From NCBI GenBank assembly GCA_959599635.1, contig CAUGJN010000100.1:1-6996 (forward strand): 6,996 bases of DNA, given 5' to 3'. The stretch comes from an uncultured Collinsella sp. GTDB taxonomy: Bacteria; Actinomycetota; Coriobacteriia; Coriobacteriales; Coriobacteriaceae. A model generated the notes under the pieces. It was not told the DNA's origin and did not search any database. It saw only the letters and a program-made list of their open reading frames with translations. The translations under genes and the position numbers were made by a program. Positions 1-5,494 of the stretch are shown in pieces (position 1 is the stretch's first letter; the number at the start of each line of letters is the position of its first letter).

Positions 1-423
1 GATGTCTTTGGCGGGCGTATTGCCGAGGTCTTGCTCGACATCCTCGACACGCCGGTGTCCCCCGAGCTTCTGCCGCCCACGGGCGACGGCGAGATTGCGC
101 AGAAGACCGAGGATTTGGTGGGCCCGTACGAGCTGCACGACTACTTCCTCTACTACCTACTGCGTTTTGGCTTTGAGCCGGGCAAGATCTACCGCATGGC
201 GCTCAAGAGCTTCGAGGGCGTCTACGATGCCAAGACCGTTCACACGTGGCTGTGTACGTTCTATCGTCGCTTCTTTGCCCAGCAGTTTAAGCGCAGCTGC
301 CTGCCCGATGGTCCCAAGGTGGGCTCGGTGACGCTCAGTCCGCGCGGCGATTGGCGTATGCCGAGTGACGCCAGCTCGCGACTGTGGCTTGCGCAGATCG
401 ACGCGCTTAATGCAATTGACTAA
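1..423 (+). CDS. nadE: Glutamine-dependent NAD+ synthase, C-terminal fragment (5' end outside window)
   Basis: The reading frame is open from base 1 to a TAA at 421-423, giving the last 140 residues; the start codon lies upstream of the window. The enzyme amidates nicotinic acid adenine dinucleotide to NAD+ in the cytoplasm using ATP, with ammonia from glutamine. The visible part matches the C-terminal end of the synthetase domain of the long, glutaminase-fused NadE type: a segment SPELLPPTGDGEIAQKTED, then GPYELHDYFLYYLLRFGF, and a terminal FKRSCLPDGPKVGSV...SPRGDWRMPSDA block. That last block is characteristic of the two-domain enzyme rather than the short ammonia-dependent one. The N-terminal nitrilase-like glutaminase domain and the ATP-binding motif cannot be checked because they are not in the window. 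A strong terminator follows 68 nt after the stop, so this gene probably ends its transcript. Identification is by family recognition and is confident. Confidence 0.9.
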   Translation, partial: DVFGGRIAEVLLDILDTPVSPELLPPTGDGEIAQKTEDLVGPYELHDYFLYYLLRFGFEPGKIYRMALKSFEGVYDAKTVHTWLCTFYRRFFAQQFKRSCLPDGPKVGSVTLSPRGDWRMPSDASSRLWLAQIDALNAID

Positions 424-490
424 GGTTGGCTAAATTGAACCAATGCGGGGGTTGCAAGCGTTACACTTTTGCAATCTGATGGCCCGTATC

Positions 491-522
491 GCGCGGCGCT
501 CTTGTCGGAGCGCCGCGTTTTT
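491..522 (+). terminator. Intrinsic terminator after nadE
   Basis: A perfect 10-bp GC-rich stem (492-501 with 508-517, arms CGCGGCGCTC and GAGCGCCGCG) has a 6-nt loop and runs straight into TTTTT (518-522). It most simply ends nadE transcription. It is only 19 nt upstream of the next start codon, so a promoter for the downstream aminotransferase must either lie upstream, making the hairpin part of its leader, or be squeezed into the hairpin itself. Confidence 0.85.
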
Positions 523-541
523 CATATCGAAAGGTGGCACC

Positions 542-1705
542 ATGCAGGCATCGCAGCGTCTCGACCGCTTTGGCGCGGAGGTCTTTGCCTCGCTTAACAA
601 CAAGCTTCTCGCGCTGAAGGCTCAGGGCAAGACCATTTACAACATGAGCGTGGGCACGCCCGACTTTAAGCCGTACGACCACGTGGTCGAGGCGCTCACG
701 CAGGCAGCCCAAGATCCCGAGATGTGGAAGTATGCCCTGCGCGATCTGCCCGAGCTTAAGCAGGCCGTGTGCGATTACTACGAGCGCCGCTTTGGCGTCT
801 CCGGCATTACGCCGTCCATGGTGCAGTCGTGCAACGGCACGCAGGAGGGCGTGGGTCATTTGGGCCTGGCCCTGCTCGATCCGGGTGACACCATTCTGGT
901 TCCCGATCCGTGCTACCCGGTCTTTGAGGCGGGTGCGAAGATTGCCGATGCCAAGCTCGAGTACTATCCGCTGGTTGCCGAGCATAATTACCTGCCCTAT
1001 GTGGCGGGTATCGATCCCGAGGTGGCCGATCGTGCCAAGTATATGATCGTATCGCTGCCCGCCAACCCGGTGGGCTCGGTGGGCACGCCCGAGGTCTACG
1101 AGGAGATCATCGCCTTCGCCCGCGAGCACGACCTGCTCATTGTCCATGACAACGCATACTCCGACATCGTGTTCGACGGCGAGCCGGGCGGAAGCTTTTT
1201 GCAGTACCCTGGCGCGCTCGAGGTGGGCGTGGAGTTCTTCTCGCTCTCCAAGTCGTTTAACGTCACCGGTGCACGTATCGGCTTTTTGGTCGGCCGTGAG
1301 GACGTGGTCTCTGCCTTTGCCAAGCTGCGCGGCCAGATCGACTTTGGCATGTTCTTCCCGATCCAGAAGGCTGCTATCGCCTGCTTGAACGGTCCGCGCG
1401 ATGAGGTCGAGGCGCAGCGCCTGAAGTACCAGGAGCGCCGCGATGCCCTGTGCGACGGTCTTGAGGGCTTGGGCTGGGAGCGTCCCAACGCGCATGGCTC
1501 CATGTTCGTGTGGGCCAAGCTTCCCGGTGGCCGCACCGATTCCATGGCGTTTTGCGAGGAGCTCATGGAGAAGGCCGGCGTTGTGGTGACGCCGGGCGCG
1601 AGCTTTGGTCCTTCGGGCGAGGGACACGTGCGCATGGCGCTGGTCCTGCCGCCCGATCAGATTGCTTTGGCTGTCGAGGCCATTCGCGAGGCGGGCCTGT
1701 ATTAG
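542..1705 (+). CDS. PLP-dependent class I/II aminotransferase, LL-diaminopimelate aminotransferase-like
   Basis: This 387-residue protein has fold-type I aminotransferase landmarks. They are the NGTQEGVGH cofactor-phosphate region (98-106), PDPCYPVFEAG (121-131), PAN with N175, HDNAYSDI with D203 and Y206, the Schiff-base lysine K237 in SLSKSFNVTGARIGF, and the carboxylate-binding arginine R364 in GHVRMAL. The RFGV, PDPCYPVF, SFLQYPGALEVGVEFFSLSK and IQKAAIA segments most resemble the LL-diaminopimelate aminotransferase (DapL) and related group. The exact substrate cannot be read from sequence. With dapH in the same window, N-acetyl-LL-diaminopimelate transamination is an attractive alternative, and an alanine or aromatic aminotransferase is also possible. 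The start is ATG 542, preceded by an AAAGGTGG ribosome binding site at 530-537. An in-frame ATG at 443 is rejected because it lies before the terminator hairpin and adds unrelated residues. Two deviations from DapL-like proteins are visible: the usual Gly before the LR/LK motif is absent (YALRDLPELK), and GWR in the lysine motif is GAR. Confidence 0.85.
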   Translation: MQASQRLDRFGAEVFASLNNKLLALKAQGKTIYNMSVGTPDFKPYDHVVEALTQAAQDPEMWKYALRDLPELKQAVCDYYERRFGVSGITPSMVQSCNGTQEGVGHLGLALLDPGDTILVPDPCYPVFEAGAKIADAKLEYYPLVAEHNYLPYVAGIDPEVADRAKYMIVSLPANPVGSVGTPEVYEEIIAFAREHDLLIVHDNAYSDIVFDGEPGGSFLQYPGALEVGVEFFSLSKSFNVTGARIGFLVGREDVVSAFAKLRGQIDFGMFFPIQKAAIACLNGPRDEVEAQRLKYQERRDALCDGLEGLGWERPNAHGSMFVWAKLPGGRTDSMAFCEELMEKAGVVVTPGASFGPSGEGHVRMALVLPPDQIALAVEAIREAGLY

Positions 1706-1833
1706 AAAGCTATTTCGCCCCGTCAATAGCTCGAAACCGATTTCGTGCAGTTATTTTACGAATTCTGCAAACAATTTCGGTAAACGGTCGATTTTTGGCT
1801 GCGAATAGGCGCATAATCAAAGTCCCGATTGGC

Positions 1834-1839
1834 TATATT
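1834..1839 (+). promoter_or_regulatory. Candidate -10 box for ldh
   Basis: TATATT matches the sigma-70 -10 consensus at 5 of 6 positions and lies in the AT-richer part (about 1735-1840) of the 201-nt gap before ldh. No convincing -35 hexamer is seen 16-18 nt upstream. The surrounding GCTATATTGG nearly repeats GCTATACTGG, found before the NdpA gene at 4197-4206, which supports a shared promoter element. Transcription would begin about 1846, just before the hairpin at 1850-1880. I see no convincing Rex-type operator. Confidence 0.4.
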
Positions 1840-1849
1840 GGGATTACGG

Positions 1850-1880
1850 CAAGCCGCTTGGGTCGTTCCCGGGCGGCTTG
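1850..1880 (+). terminator. Hairpin in the ldh upstream region (weak terminator or leader stem)
   Basis: CAAGCCGC (1850-1857) pairs perfectly with GCGGCTTG (1873-1880). An inner GGG/CCC (1860-1862 with 1868-1870) can extend the fold. The following bases, TTTGTGG, give only a poor uridine tract. It could terminate the aminotransferase transcript, whose stop is 145 nt upstream. If ldh starts at the box at 1834-1839, it would be a 5' leader stem for ldh. The sequence does not decide between these. Confidence 0.5.
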
Positions 1881-1906
1881 TTTGTGGAGAGAGATGGGAG
1901 TTTCTA

Positions 1907-2857
1907 ATGGTTAACGAGAAGAAGGTCGCTATTGTCGGCTGCGGTTTCGTCGGTTCGTCTTCGGCGTTCGCGCTGATGCAGAGCGGTCTGTTCTCCGAAA
2001 TGGTCCTCATCGACGTGGACAAGAACCGCGCCGAGGGTGAGGCCCTGGATATCGCGCACGGCATGACGTTTGCCGAGCCGATGAAGATCTATGCCGGCGA
2101 TTATTCCGATGTCGCCGACGCCGCTATGATCGTCGTCACCGCTGGCGCTGCCCAGAAGCCCGGCGAGACCCGCCTGGACTTGGTCAACAAGAACGTCAAC
2201 ATCTTCAAGTCCATTATTCCCGAGATTAAGAAGTCTGGCTTCGACGGCATTCTGCTCATCGTCTCCAACCCGGTCGATGTTCTGACCTATGCCGCCATCA
2301 AGATGTCCGGCCTGCCCGAGGGCCATGTCATCGGCTCCGGCACCGTGCTCGACACCGGTCGTCTGCAGCAGATGCTCGGCGCCCACGTCGAGGTCGATCC
2401 GCGCGACGTCCAGGCCTACGTCATGGGTGAGCACGGCGACTCCGAGTTCGTCGCTTGGTCCAGCGCTCAGGTTGCCGGCGTTCCGCTGAACACCTTCTGC
2501 GAGCTTCACGGCCATCTGGAGCATGAGGCTGCCGAGAAGCGCATCGCCGAGGACGTCAAGAACTCCGCCTATACCATCATCGAGAAGAAGCACGCTACCT
2601 ACTACGGCGTCGCCATGGCCGTTAAGCGCATCTGCACTGCCGTCATGCGCGATGAACAGACCGTTCTGCCCGTCTCCTCGCTCATGGTGGGCGAGTACGG
2701 CCTGTCCGATCTTGCCATCTCCATGCCGACCGTCGTTGGCCGCGACGGCGTTGTCTGCCGCGTCCCCGTGCCGCTGAACGATGACGAGGAGCATGAGCTC
2801 ACCGCCTCCGCCAAGGCCCTCAAGGACATCATCGACAGCGTCGACTTCTCCTGCTAA
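1907..2857 (+). CDS. ldh: L-lactate dehydrogenase
   Basis: This protein of 316 residues, the normal length for the family, reduces pyruvate to L-lactate with NADH in the cytoplasm and regenerates NAD+ in fermentation. The N-terminal Rossmann motif is GCGFVGSS (11-18), with D36 at the end of strand 2, which favours NAD over NADP. The mobile loop AAQKPGETR carries Q83 (classical Gln102) and R89 (Arg109). LDTGR holds D149 and R152 (Asp168 and Arg171), and GEHGD holds the catalytic H176 (His195). Glutamine rather than arginine in the loop separates it from malate dehydrogenase. At the classical fructose-1,6-bisphosphate contact positions 173 and 188 it has glutamines (Q154, Q169) instead of Arg and His. 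The start is ATG 1907 with GGGAG at 1896-1900; the in-frame extension to 1829 would be translated through the leader hairpin and adds no family sequence. Codon use is strongly biased, with CGC/CGT for every arginine, as in a highly expressed gene. It is probably monocistronic, with its own terminator. Confidence 0.95.
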   Translation: MVNEKKVAIVGCGFVGSSSAFALMQSGLFSEMVLIDVDKNRAEGEALDIAHGMTFAEPMKIYAGDYSDVADAAMIVVTAGAAQKPGETRLDLVNKNVNIFKSIIPEIKKSGFDGILLIVSNPVDVLTYAAIKMSGLPEGHVIGSGTVLDTGRLQQMLGAHVEVDPRDVQAYVMGEHGDSEFVAWSSAQVAGVPLNTFCELHGHLEHEAAEKRIAEDVKNSAYTIIEKKHATYYGVAMAVKRICTAVMRDEQTVLPVSSLMVGEYGLSDLAISMPTVVGRDGVVCRVPVPLNDDEEHELTASAKALKDIIDSVDFSC

Positions 2858-2881
2858 ATCAAGCTCGCTAGAGCGAAAAGC

Positions 2882-2887
2882 TACAAT
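2882..2887 (+). promoter_or_regulatory. Possible -10 box upstream of the DUF2974 gene
   Basis: TACAAT matches the -10 consensus at 5 of 6 positions and sits in GCTACAATGA, similar to the boxes at 1832 and 4197. It lies only 3 nt before the ldh terminator stem, so a transcript from it would start within that hairpin. No clear -35 is visible. It is a weak call, but no better promoter for the following gene is seen. Confidence 0.25.
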
Positions 2888-2890
2888 GAA

Positions 2891-2924
2891 GGCGTCCGGG
2901 TCCACACGGCCCGGGCGCCTTTTT
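2891..2924 (+). terminator. Intrinsic terminator after ldh
   Basis: GGCGTCCGGG (2891-2900) pairs with CCCGGGCGCC (2910-2919), with one G-T wobble in a 10-bp stem. It has a 9-nt loop and is followed by TTTTT (2920-2924). It lies 33 nt after the ldh stop. Its T-run overlaps the first two bases of the dispersed-type repeat at 2923. Confidence 0.9.
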
Positions 2925-2954
2925 GGTGCAAAGTAACCTGACCCCAATGCACCA
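2923..2954 (+). repeat. Palindrome-ended 32-nt repeat, copy A
   Basis: The inverted arms are TGGTGCA (2924-2930) and TGCACCA (2948-2954), around a core reading AAGTAACCTGACCCCAA. The same unit occurs in the same orientation at 4136-4167, with one single-base gap and two substitutions. Copy A sits in the leader of the DUF2974 gene, ending 9 nt before its ribosome binding site. It resembles REP-like or small non-autonomous intergenic repeats. Confidence 0.8.
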
Positions 2955-2971
2955 TAGTTGATGGGAGGGCC

Positions 2972-4132
2972 ATGTCGGATTCGCCTAATTTTTTGACATA
3001 TGCCCAGACGGTGTTTGATCCGTTTGAGGAGCGGTCGTTCTGCGCGGTGGATAGCCTGGTCTTTGCGTGGTTGTCCTATTTGCGTTTGCCGGGTGATATG
3101 GCGGAGCTGACGAACTGGCAGGGCCTAGACGTACGCGAACTGCTGCGTGCCGAGTGCTACCGGGACATGATTGACGACTTGTGGGATCCAGAGGGGAGCA
3201 GGGCCTTGTTGGAGGCCGTGGCAGCAAACCCTCGTTACCGTGGCGTGCACGTTTGCGGCTATCGTGCCGTGAGCGATGTGGTAGCGACAGAGCAGTTTGC
3301 AGCCATGGCGTTCCGGTTTCCGACGGGGTTTAGTTATCTTTCCTTCCGGGGGACCGACAGCACGATTGTGGGCTGGAAAGAGGACTTTAACATGGCGTTC
3401 CGGTGTCCTGTGCCGGCCCAGGAATCCGCGGCGCGCTATGTGGACGAGGCGGCGGATGCGATTGACGGGCCGCTTTTGTGCGGAGGTCATTCCAAGGGTG
3501 GAAACCTTGCGGTGTACGGTGCGGCGATGTGCTCCGATGTCGCCCGCGAGCGAATCGAACGGGTGTATTCCCATGATGGTCCGGGCTTCGTCGAGGAGTT
3601 TCTGAACGGCAACGCCTTTGCCGATCTTTGCGGTCGAATCGACAAGACGCTACCTCGGTCGTCGATCTTTGGCATGATGTTCGAGACACAGGAGGACTAT
3701 GCCATCGTTGAGAGCACCGAGTTCAGCCTGCTGCAGCACAATCCCTTTAGCTGGGTGGTTGATGGTCGCGACTTCGTGTACTGTGAGCGCCTGTCCGCCG
3801 GTGCTCGATACGTTGATGGCTCCATTCGCGAGATGCTGCTTGCAGTGTCGCCTAGCGAGCGCGAGCGTTTTGTAGATGCGTTGTTCTCCGTGTTTGAGGC
3901 TACGGGTGCTGAGCGGTTTGCGGATATCGCCGGGAATCTGCGCGAGAGCCTGCCCGTGATGCTCCAGGCTGCGCAAGGCTTTGACGAGGATACGCGACGC
4001 TTTGTCTCGCAGACTATCGTGGCAATCCTTAAATGCGCGCTGCTGCCCAAACGACCCCAGATCGACATGCCCGCTGCCGGCAAGAGTTTGGCAGAACAGC
4101 TCGAGGCTTGGCAGTCCGAGCTCCTGCGCTAA
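2972..4132 (+). CDS. Mbeg1-like (DUF2974) alpha/beta-hydrolase-fold protein
   Basis: This 386-residue protein has no signal peptide or membrane segment and belongs to the lipase-like Mbeg1/DUF2974 family. The N-terminal region (6-40, with FEERSFCAVDSLVFAWLSYL) matches the family's usual opening, supporting ATG 2972 as the start. FRGTD (125-129) is followed by GWKEDFNM. The nucleophile elbow is GGHSKGGNLAVYG, with S174 as the likely catalytic serine. SHDGPGF supplies D202, and QHNPFSW supplies H256 as candidates for the rest of a triad. The family is common in Gram-positive gut bacteria, but no physiological substrate is established to my knowledge; hydrolysis of an ester or lipid is only inference from the fold. 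The GGAGG ribosome binding site (2964-2968) is unusually close to the start, 3 nt away. Codon use differs from the neighbours: eight CGG, several CGA and one AGG arginine codons, against no CGG in ldh or the NdpA gene. It is flanked by the two copies of the 32-nt repeat, so it may be an accessory insertion. Confidence 0.85.
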   Translation: MSDSPNFLTYAQTVFDPFEERSFCAVDSLVFAWLSYLRLPGDMAELTNWQGLDVRELLRAECYRDMIDDLWDPEGSRALLEAVAANPRYRGVHVCGYRAVSDVVATEQFAAMAFRFPTGFSYLSFRGTDSTIVGWKEDFNMAFRCPVPAQESAARYVDEAADAIDGPLLCGGHSKGGNLAVYGAAMCSDVARERIERVYSHDGPGFVEEFLNGNAFADLCGRIDKTLPRSSIFGMMFETQEDYAIVESTEFSLLQHNPFSWVVDGRDFVYCERLSAGARYVDGSIREMLLAVSPSERERFVDALFSVFEATGAERFADIAGNLRESLPVMLQAAQGFDEDTRRFVSQTIVAILKCALLPKRPQIDMPAAGKSLAEQLEAWQSELLR

Positions 4133-4135
4133 CCA

Positions 4136-4167
4136 TTGGTGCAAAGAACCTGTCCCCGATGCACCAA
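4136..4167 (+). repeat. Palindrome-ended 32-nt repeat, copy B
   Basis: Perfect 8-bp terminal arms TTGGTGCA (4136-4143) and TGCACCAA (4160-4167) enclose AAGAACCTGTCCCCGA. It begins 4 nt after the DUF2974 stop codon and is in direct orientation to copy A, 1213 nt away. There is no adjacent T-run, so it is not a convincing terminator, although it can form a hairpin with a 16-nt loop. Confidence 0.85.
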
Positions 4168-4198
4168 GCTTCGATGCGCCTGGGGCGGGCTCGACCGC

Positions 4199-4204
4199 TA
4201 TACT
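4199..4204 (+). promoter_or_regulatory. Candidate -10 box for the NdpA-family gene
   Basis: TATACT matches the -10 consensus at 5 of 6 positions and lies 38 nt before the chosen start codon, implying a leader of about 32 nt. Its context GCTATACTGG differs by one base from GCTATATTGG before ldh. No good -35 hexamer is visible. Confidence 0.45.
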
Positions 4205-4242
4205 GGTTCGTGCCGAAATCGATCTAGAACGGAATGCCGTAT

Positions 4243-5247
4243 ATGAAAATCAATCACGCGATTCTGCATATCCTGGACTTTGACTCTGCCGTCAACGTTA
4301 TGAGCCAGCGCGAGCTCGATATCGAGAGCCGCACCGTGCGCAACTTCGTGACCACGCATCTGCGCCGCGCACGTACCTCGGCCGACAATAAACGCGCCAC
4401 GTTTGCCGAGAACTCTGCGTTTGGCGGCGAGCTCAAGGGCTATTTCTTTGGCGAGCGCGAGTTCGTGGAACTGTCGCAGCAGATTGCAGAGTTTATCTCC
4501 TCCGAGCTCACCAAAGCCGAGAAAGCCGAGTCCACCGACGTGCTCGTGGCCGATTTTGACGACGATGAGGATGCCCGCTGGTTTGCCGTGATGCTGCTGG
4601 GCTCCAAGCAGGCTTTTATGCACGAAGTGGGCCGCGAGGAGGGAGAGGTGCGCAACGACATCGCGCGCCACTACGCCATTCTGCCGAACCCCTCGCAAAA
4701 GGTGCCGAGCTATGCCATCGTGCGCGCGAGTACCATGGAGATCGGCTACGTGGACAAGAAGCGCAAGATTGCCGGCGAGGACCGTATGCTTATCCCCGAT
4801 GGCCTGCTGCAGTGCGACACGGGCGTATCGGGCAAGGAGGTCATCGACACCGTGACGCGTGTGGTCGAGGAAGTCGCCGAGGAGCACGGTGCCAATACGG
4901 CCGTAGCGCTCGCTAAGGTTAAGGCTGCCGTTGCCGAGAAGGTCGAGGATGACGAGGAGCTTCCGCCTTGGGATATCGTCGATGAGGTCTTTGAGGACGA
5001 ACCGGTCATCAAGGAGAGCGTACGTGCGGCGTTGACCGAAGAGAAGGTGCCCGAGCGTGTGCCCGTGGAGCGCAAGCAGGTCGAGCGTGCGGCCGTGCGC
5101 AACCACAAGATTCGTACCGACACGGGCATCGAGATCAGCTTTCCGGCCGAGATGGGCTCGAACTCCGAGTACATCGAGTTCGTCAACGAACCCAACGGCC
5201 TCATCTCCATCGAGCTCAAAAACATCGGCAGCATCGAGAATCGATAA
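4243..5247 (+). CDS. Nucleoid-associated protein, NdpA/YejK (37-kDa) family
   Basis: This predicted cytoplasmic protein of 334 residues has the length of the NA37/NdpA family, and E. coli YejK is the best-known member. The opening MKINHAILHILDFDSAVNV matches Gram-positive members. Other supporting features are the VADFDDDEDARWFAVMLL strand region (102-119), the conserved ILPNPSQKVPSYAIV (146-160), and the C-terminal GIEISFPAEM...IEFVNEPNG...ISIELKNIG (295-329). An acidic stretch at 232-255 precedes a mixed-charge helical segment (256-288). Family members associate with the nucleoid, and YejK has been linked to topoisomerase IV; the role in this organism is unknown. ATG 4243 is preferred over the in-frame ATG 4234 because family alignment begins there and GGA (4231-4233) is 9 nt upstream, whereas it directly abuts 4234. 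The gene appears to be its own transcription unit, with a -10-like box before it and a terminator 28 nt after its stop. A long opposite-strand frame across it is a coding shadow. Confidence 0.88.
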   Translation: MKINHAILHILDFDSAVNVMSQRELDIESRTVRNFVTTHLRRARTSADNKRATFAENSAFGGELKGYFFGEREFVELSQQIAEFISSELTKAEKAESTDVLVADFDDDEDARWFAVMLLGSKQAFMHEVGREEGEVRNDIARHYAILPNPSQKVPSYAIVRASTMEIGYVDKKRKIAGEDRMLIPDGLLQCDTGVSGKEVIDTVTRVVEEVAEEHGANTAVALAKVKAAVAEKVEDDEELPPWDIVDEVFEDEPVIKESVRAALTEEKVPERVPVERKQVERAAVRNHKIRTDTGIEISFPAEMGSNSEYIEFVNEPNGLISIELKNIGSIENR

Positions 5248-5265
5248 ACTGCGCCTGGACGCTGC

Positions 5266-5310
5266 AAAAAACAAAGGCCGAAGCCTCGGATGAGGGCTTC
5301 GGCCCTTTTT
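5266..5310. terminator. Terminator between convergent genes, usable in both directions
   Basis: GGCCGAAGCC (5276-5285) pairs perfectly with GGCTTCGGCC (5295-5304) around a 9-nt loop. On the plus strand, TTTTT follows at 5306-5310 and ends the NdpA gene. On the minus strand the stem is followed by TTTGTTTTTT (complement of 5266-5275), so it can also stop transcripts coming from dapB-dapH. If so, the dapH message has a 3' tail of about 190-230 nt containing the two structures described next. Confidence 0.88.
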
Positions 5311-5353
5311 ACTCGGGGCTTAATTACGCTACTGGTTGAGCATAAATCAGCGA

Positions 5354-5451
5354 AAACGCCCCAGAGCGAGCAAGGTGACGTGAAAGAGGAGGGCATTGAC
5401 CTTTTGGTCATGCCCGACGATTGAACGTCAGATTGCCGCTCTGGGGCGTTT
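5354..5451. other. 98-nt long imperfect palindrome: candidate structured RNA or repeat element
   Basis: A perfect 15-bp outer stem joins 5354-5368 (AAACGCCCCAGAGCG) with 5437-5451. Inside it, after a bulged A5369, GCAA (5370-5373) pairs with TTGC (5433-5436). TGACGT (5376-5381) pairs with ACGTCA (5425-5430). An apical stem of 5391-5401 with 5406-5415 has ten pairs, one bulged T and a TTTT loop. This gives 35 Watson-Crick pairs in 98 nt, far more than a simple terminator needs. The purine-rich internal loop (5382-5390) faces 5416-5424. Neither strand ends in a good T-run: TTT on plus, TTTT on minus. It could be part of the dapH 3' untranslated region, an independent small RNA, or a repeat of MITE/REP type. 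No protein-coding role is supported. The strand of activity is unknown. A Collinsella-1 RNA motif is known from comparative genomics, but I cannot tell from memory whether this is it. Confidence 0.6.
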
Positions 5452-5464
5452 GCAGCGTCGAGTC

Positions 5465-5492
5465 GTTACGGCGTTTGGTAAAACGCCGTAAC
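5465..5492 (-). terminator. Perfect 12-bp hairpin immediately after dapH
   Basis: GTTACGGCGTTT (5465-5476) pairs perfectly with AAACGCCGTAAC (5481-5492) around a GGTA loop. It begins 2 nt beyond the dapH stop codon. It lacks a following T-run on either strand, so it may stabilise the 3' end of the message or act as a weak terminator rather than a classical intrinsic one. It shares the GGCGTTT/AAACGCC heptamer pair with the outer stem at 5354-5451. Confidence 0.45.
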
Positions 5493-5494
5493 TA

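Noticed and set aside
443..541. N-terminal extension of the aminotransferase from ATG 443
   Set aside because: The added 33 residues are translated from the terminator region and match nothing in the family. ATG 542 has a good ribosome binding site.
461..1726. 421-residue open frame on the minus strand across the aminotransferase
   Set aside because: It is the mirror frame of a GC-rich, strongly biased gene, shows no recognisable domains, and runs through the terminator. The plus-strand protein has full family motifs.
1735..1830. Possible Rex or other operator upstream of ldh (TGCAG/CTGCA and CGAAA/TTTCG short dyads)
   Set aside because: The dyads are only 5 bp, do not match the Rex consensus I know, and are expected by chance in an AT-richer region of this length.
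1829..1906. N-terminal extension of ldh from ATG 1829
   Set aside because: It overlaps the likely promoter and the leader hairpin. Family members start at the MVNEKKVAIVG position.
1907..2857. Malate dehydrogenase instead of lactate dehydrogenase
   Set aside because: The substrate loop has Gln (Q83) where malate dehydrogenases have Arg, and the AAQKPGETRLDL context is of lactate dehydrogenase type.
1904..2947. 347-residue minus-strand frame opposite ldh
   Set aside because: It is a shadow frame with low-complexity Gly/Asp/Val-rich sequence and spans the ldh terminator. No ribosome binding site or family signature was seen.
4198..5274. 358-residue minus-strand frame opposite the NdpA-family gene
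   Set aside because: It is a shadow of a clearly recognisable plus-strand protein; its Leu/His/Arg-rich sequence matches no known family.
5290..5424. 44-codon plus-strand frame ending EEGIDLLVMPDD before TGA at 5422
   Set aside because: Its ATG lies in the loop of the NdpA terminator, it crosses the T-run and the long palindrome, and it has no ribosome binding site. A GTG at 5380 would leave only 14 codons. It looks protein-like, but probably by chance.
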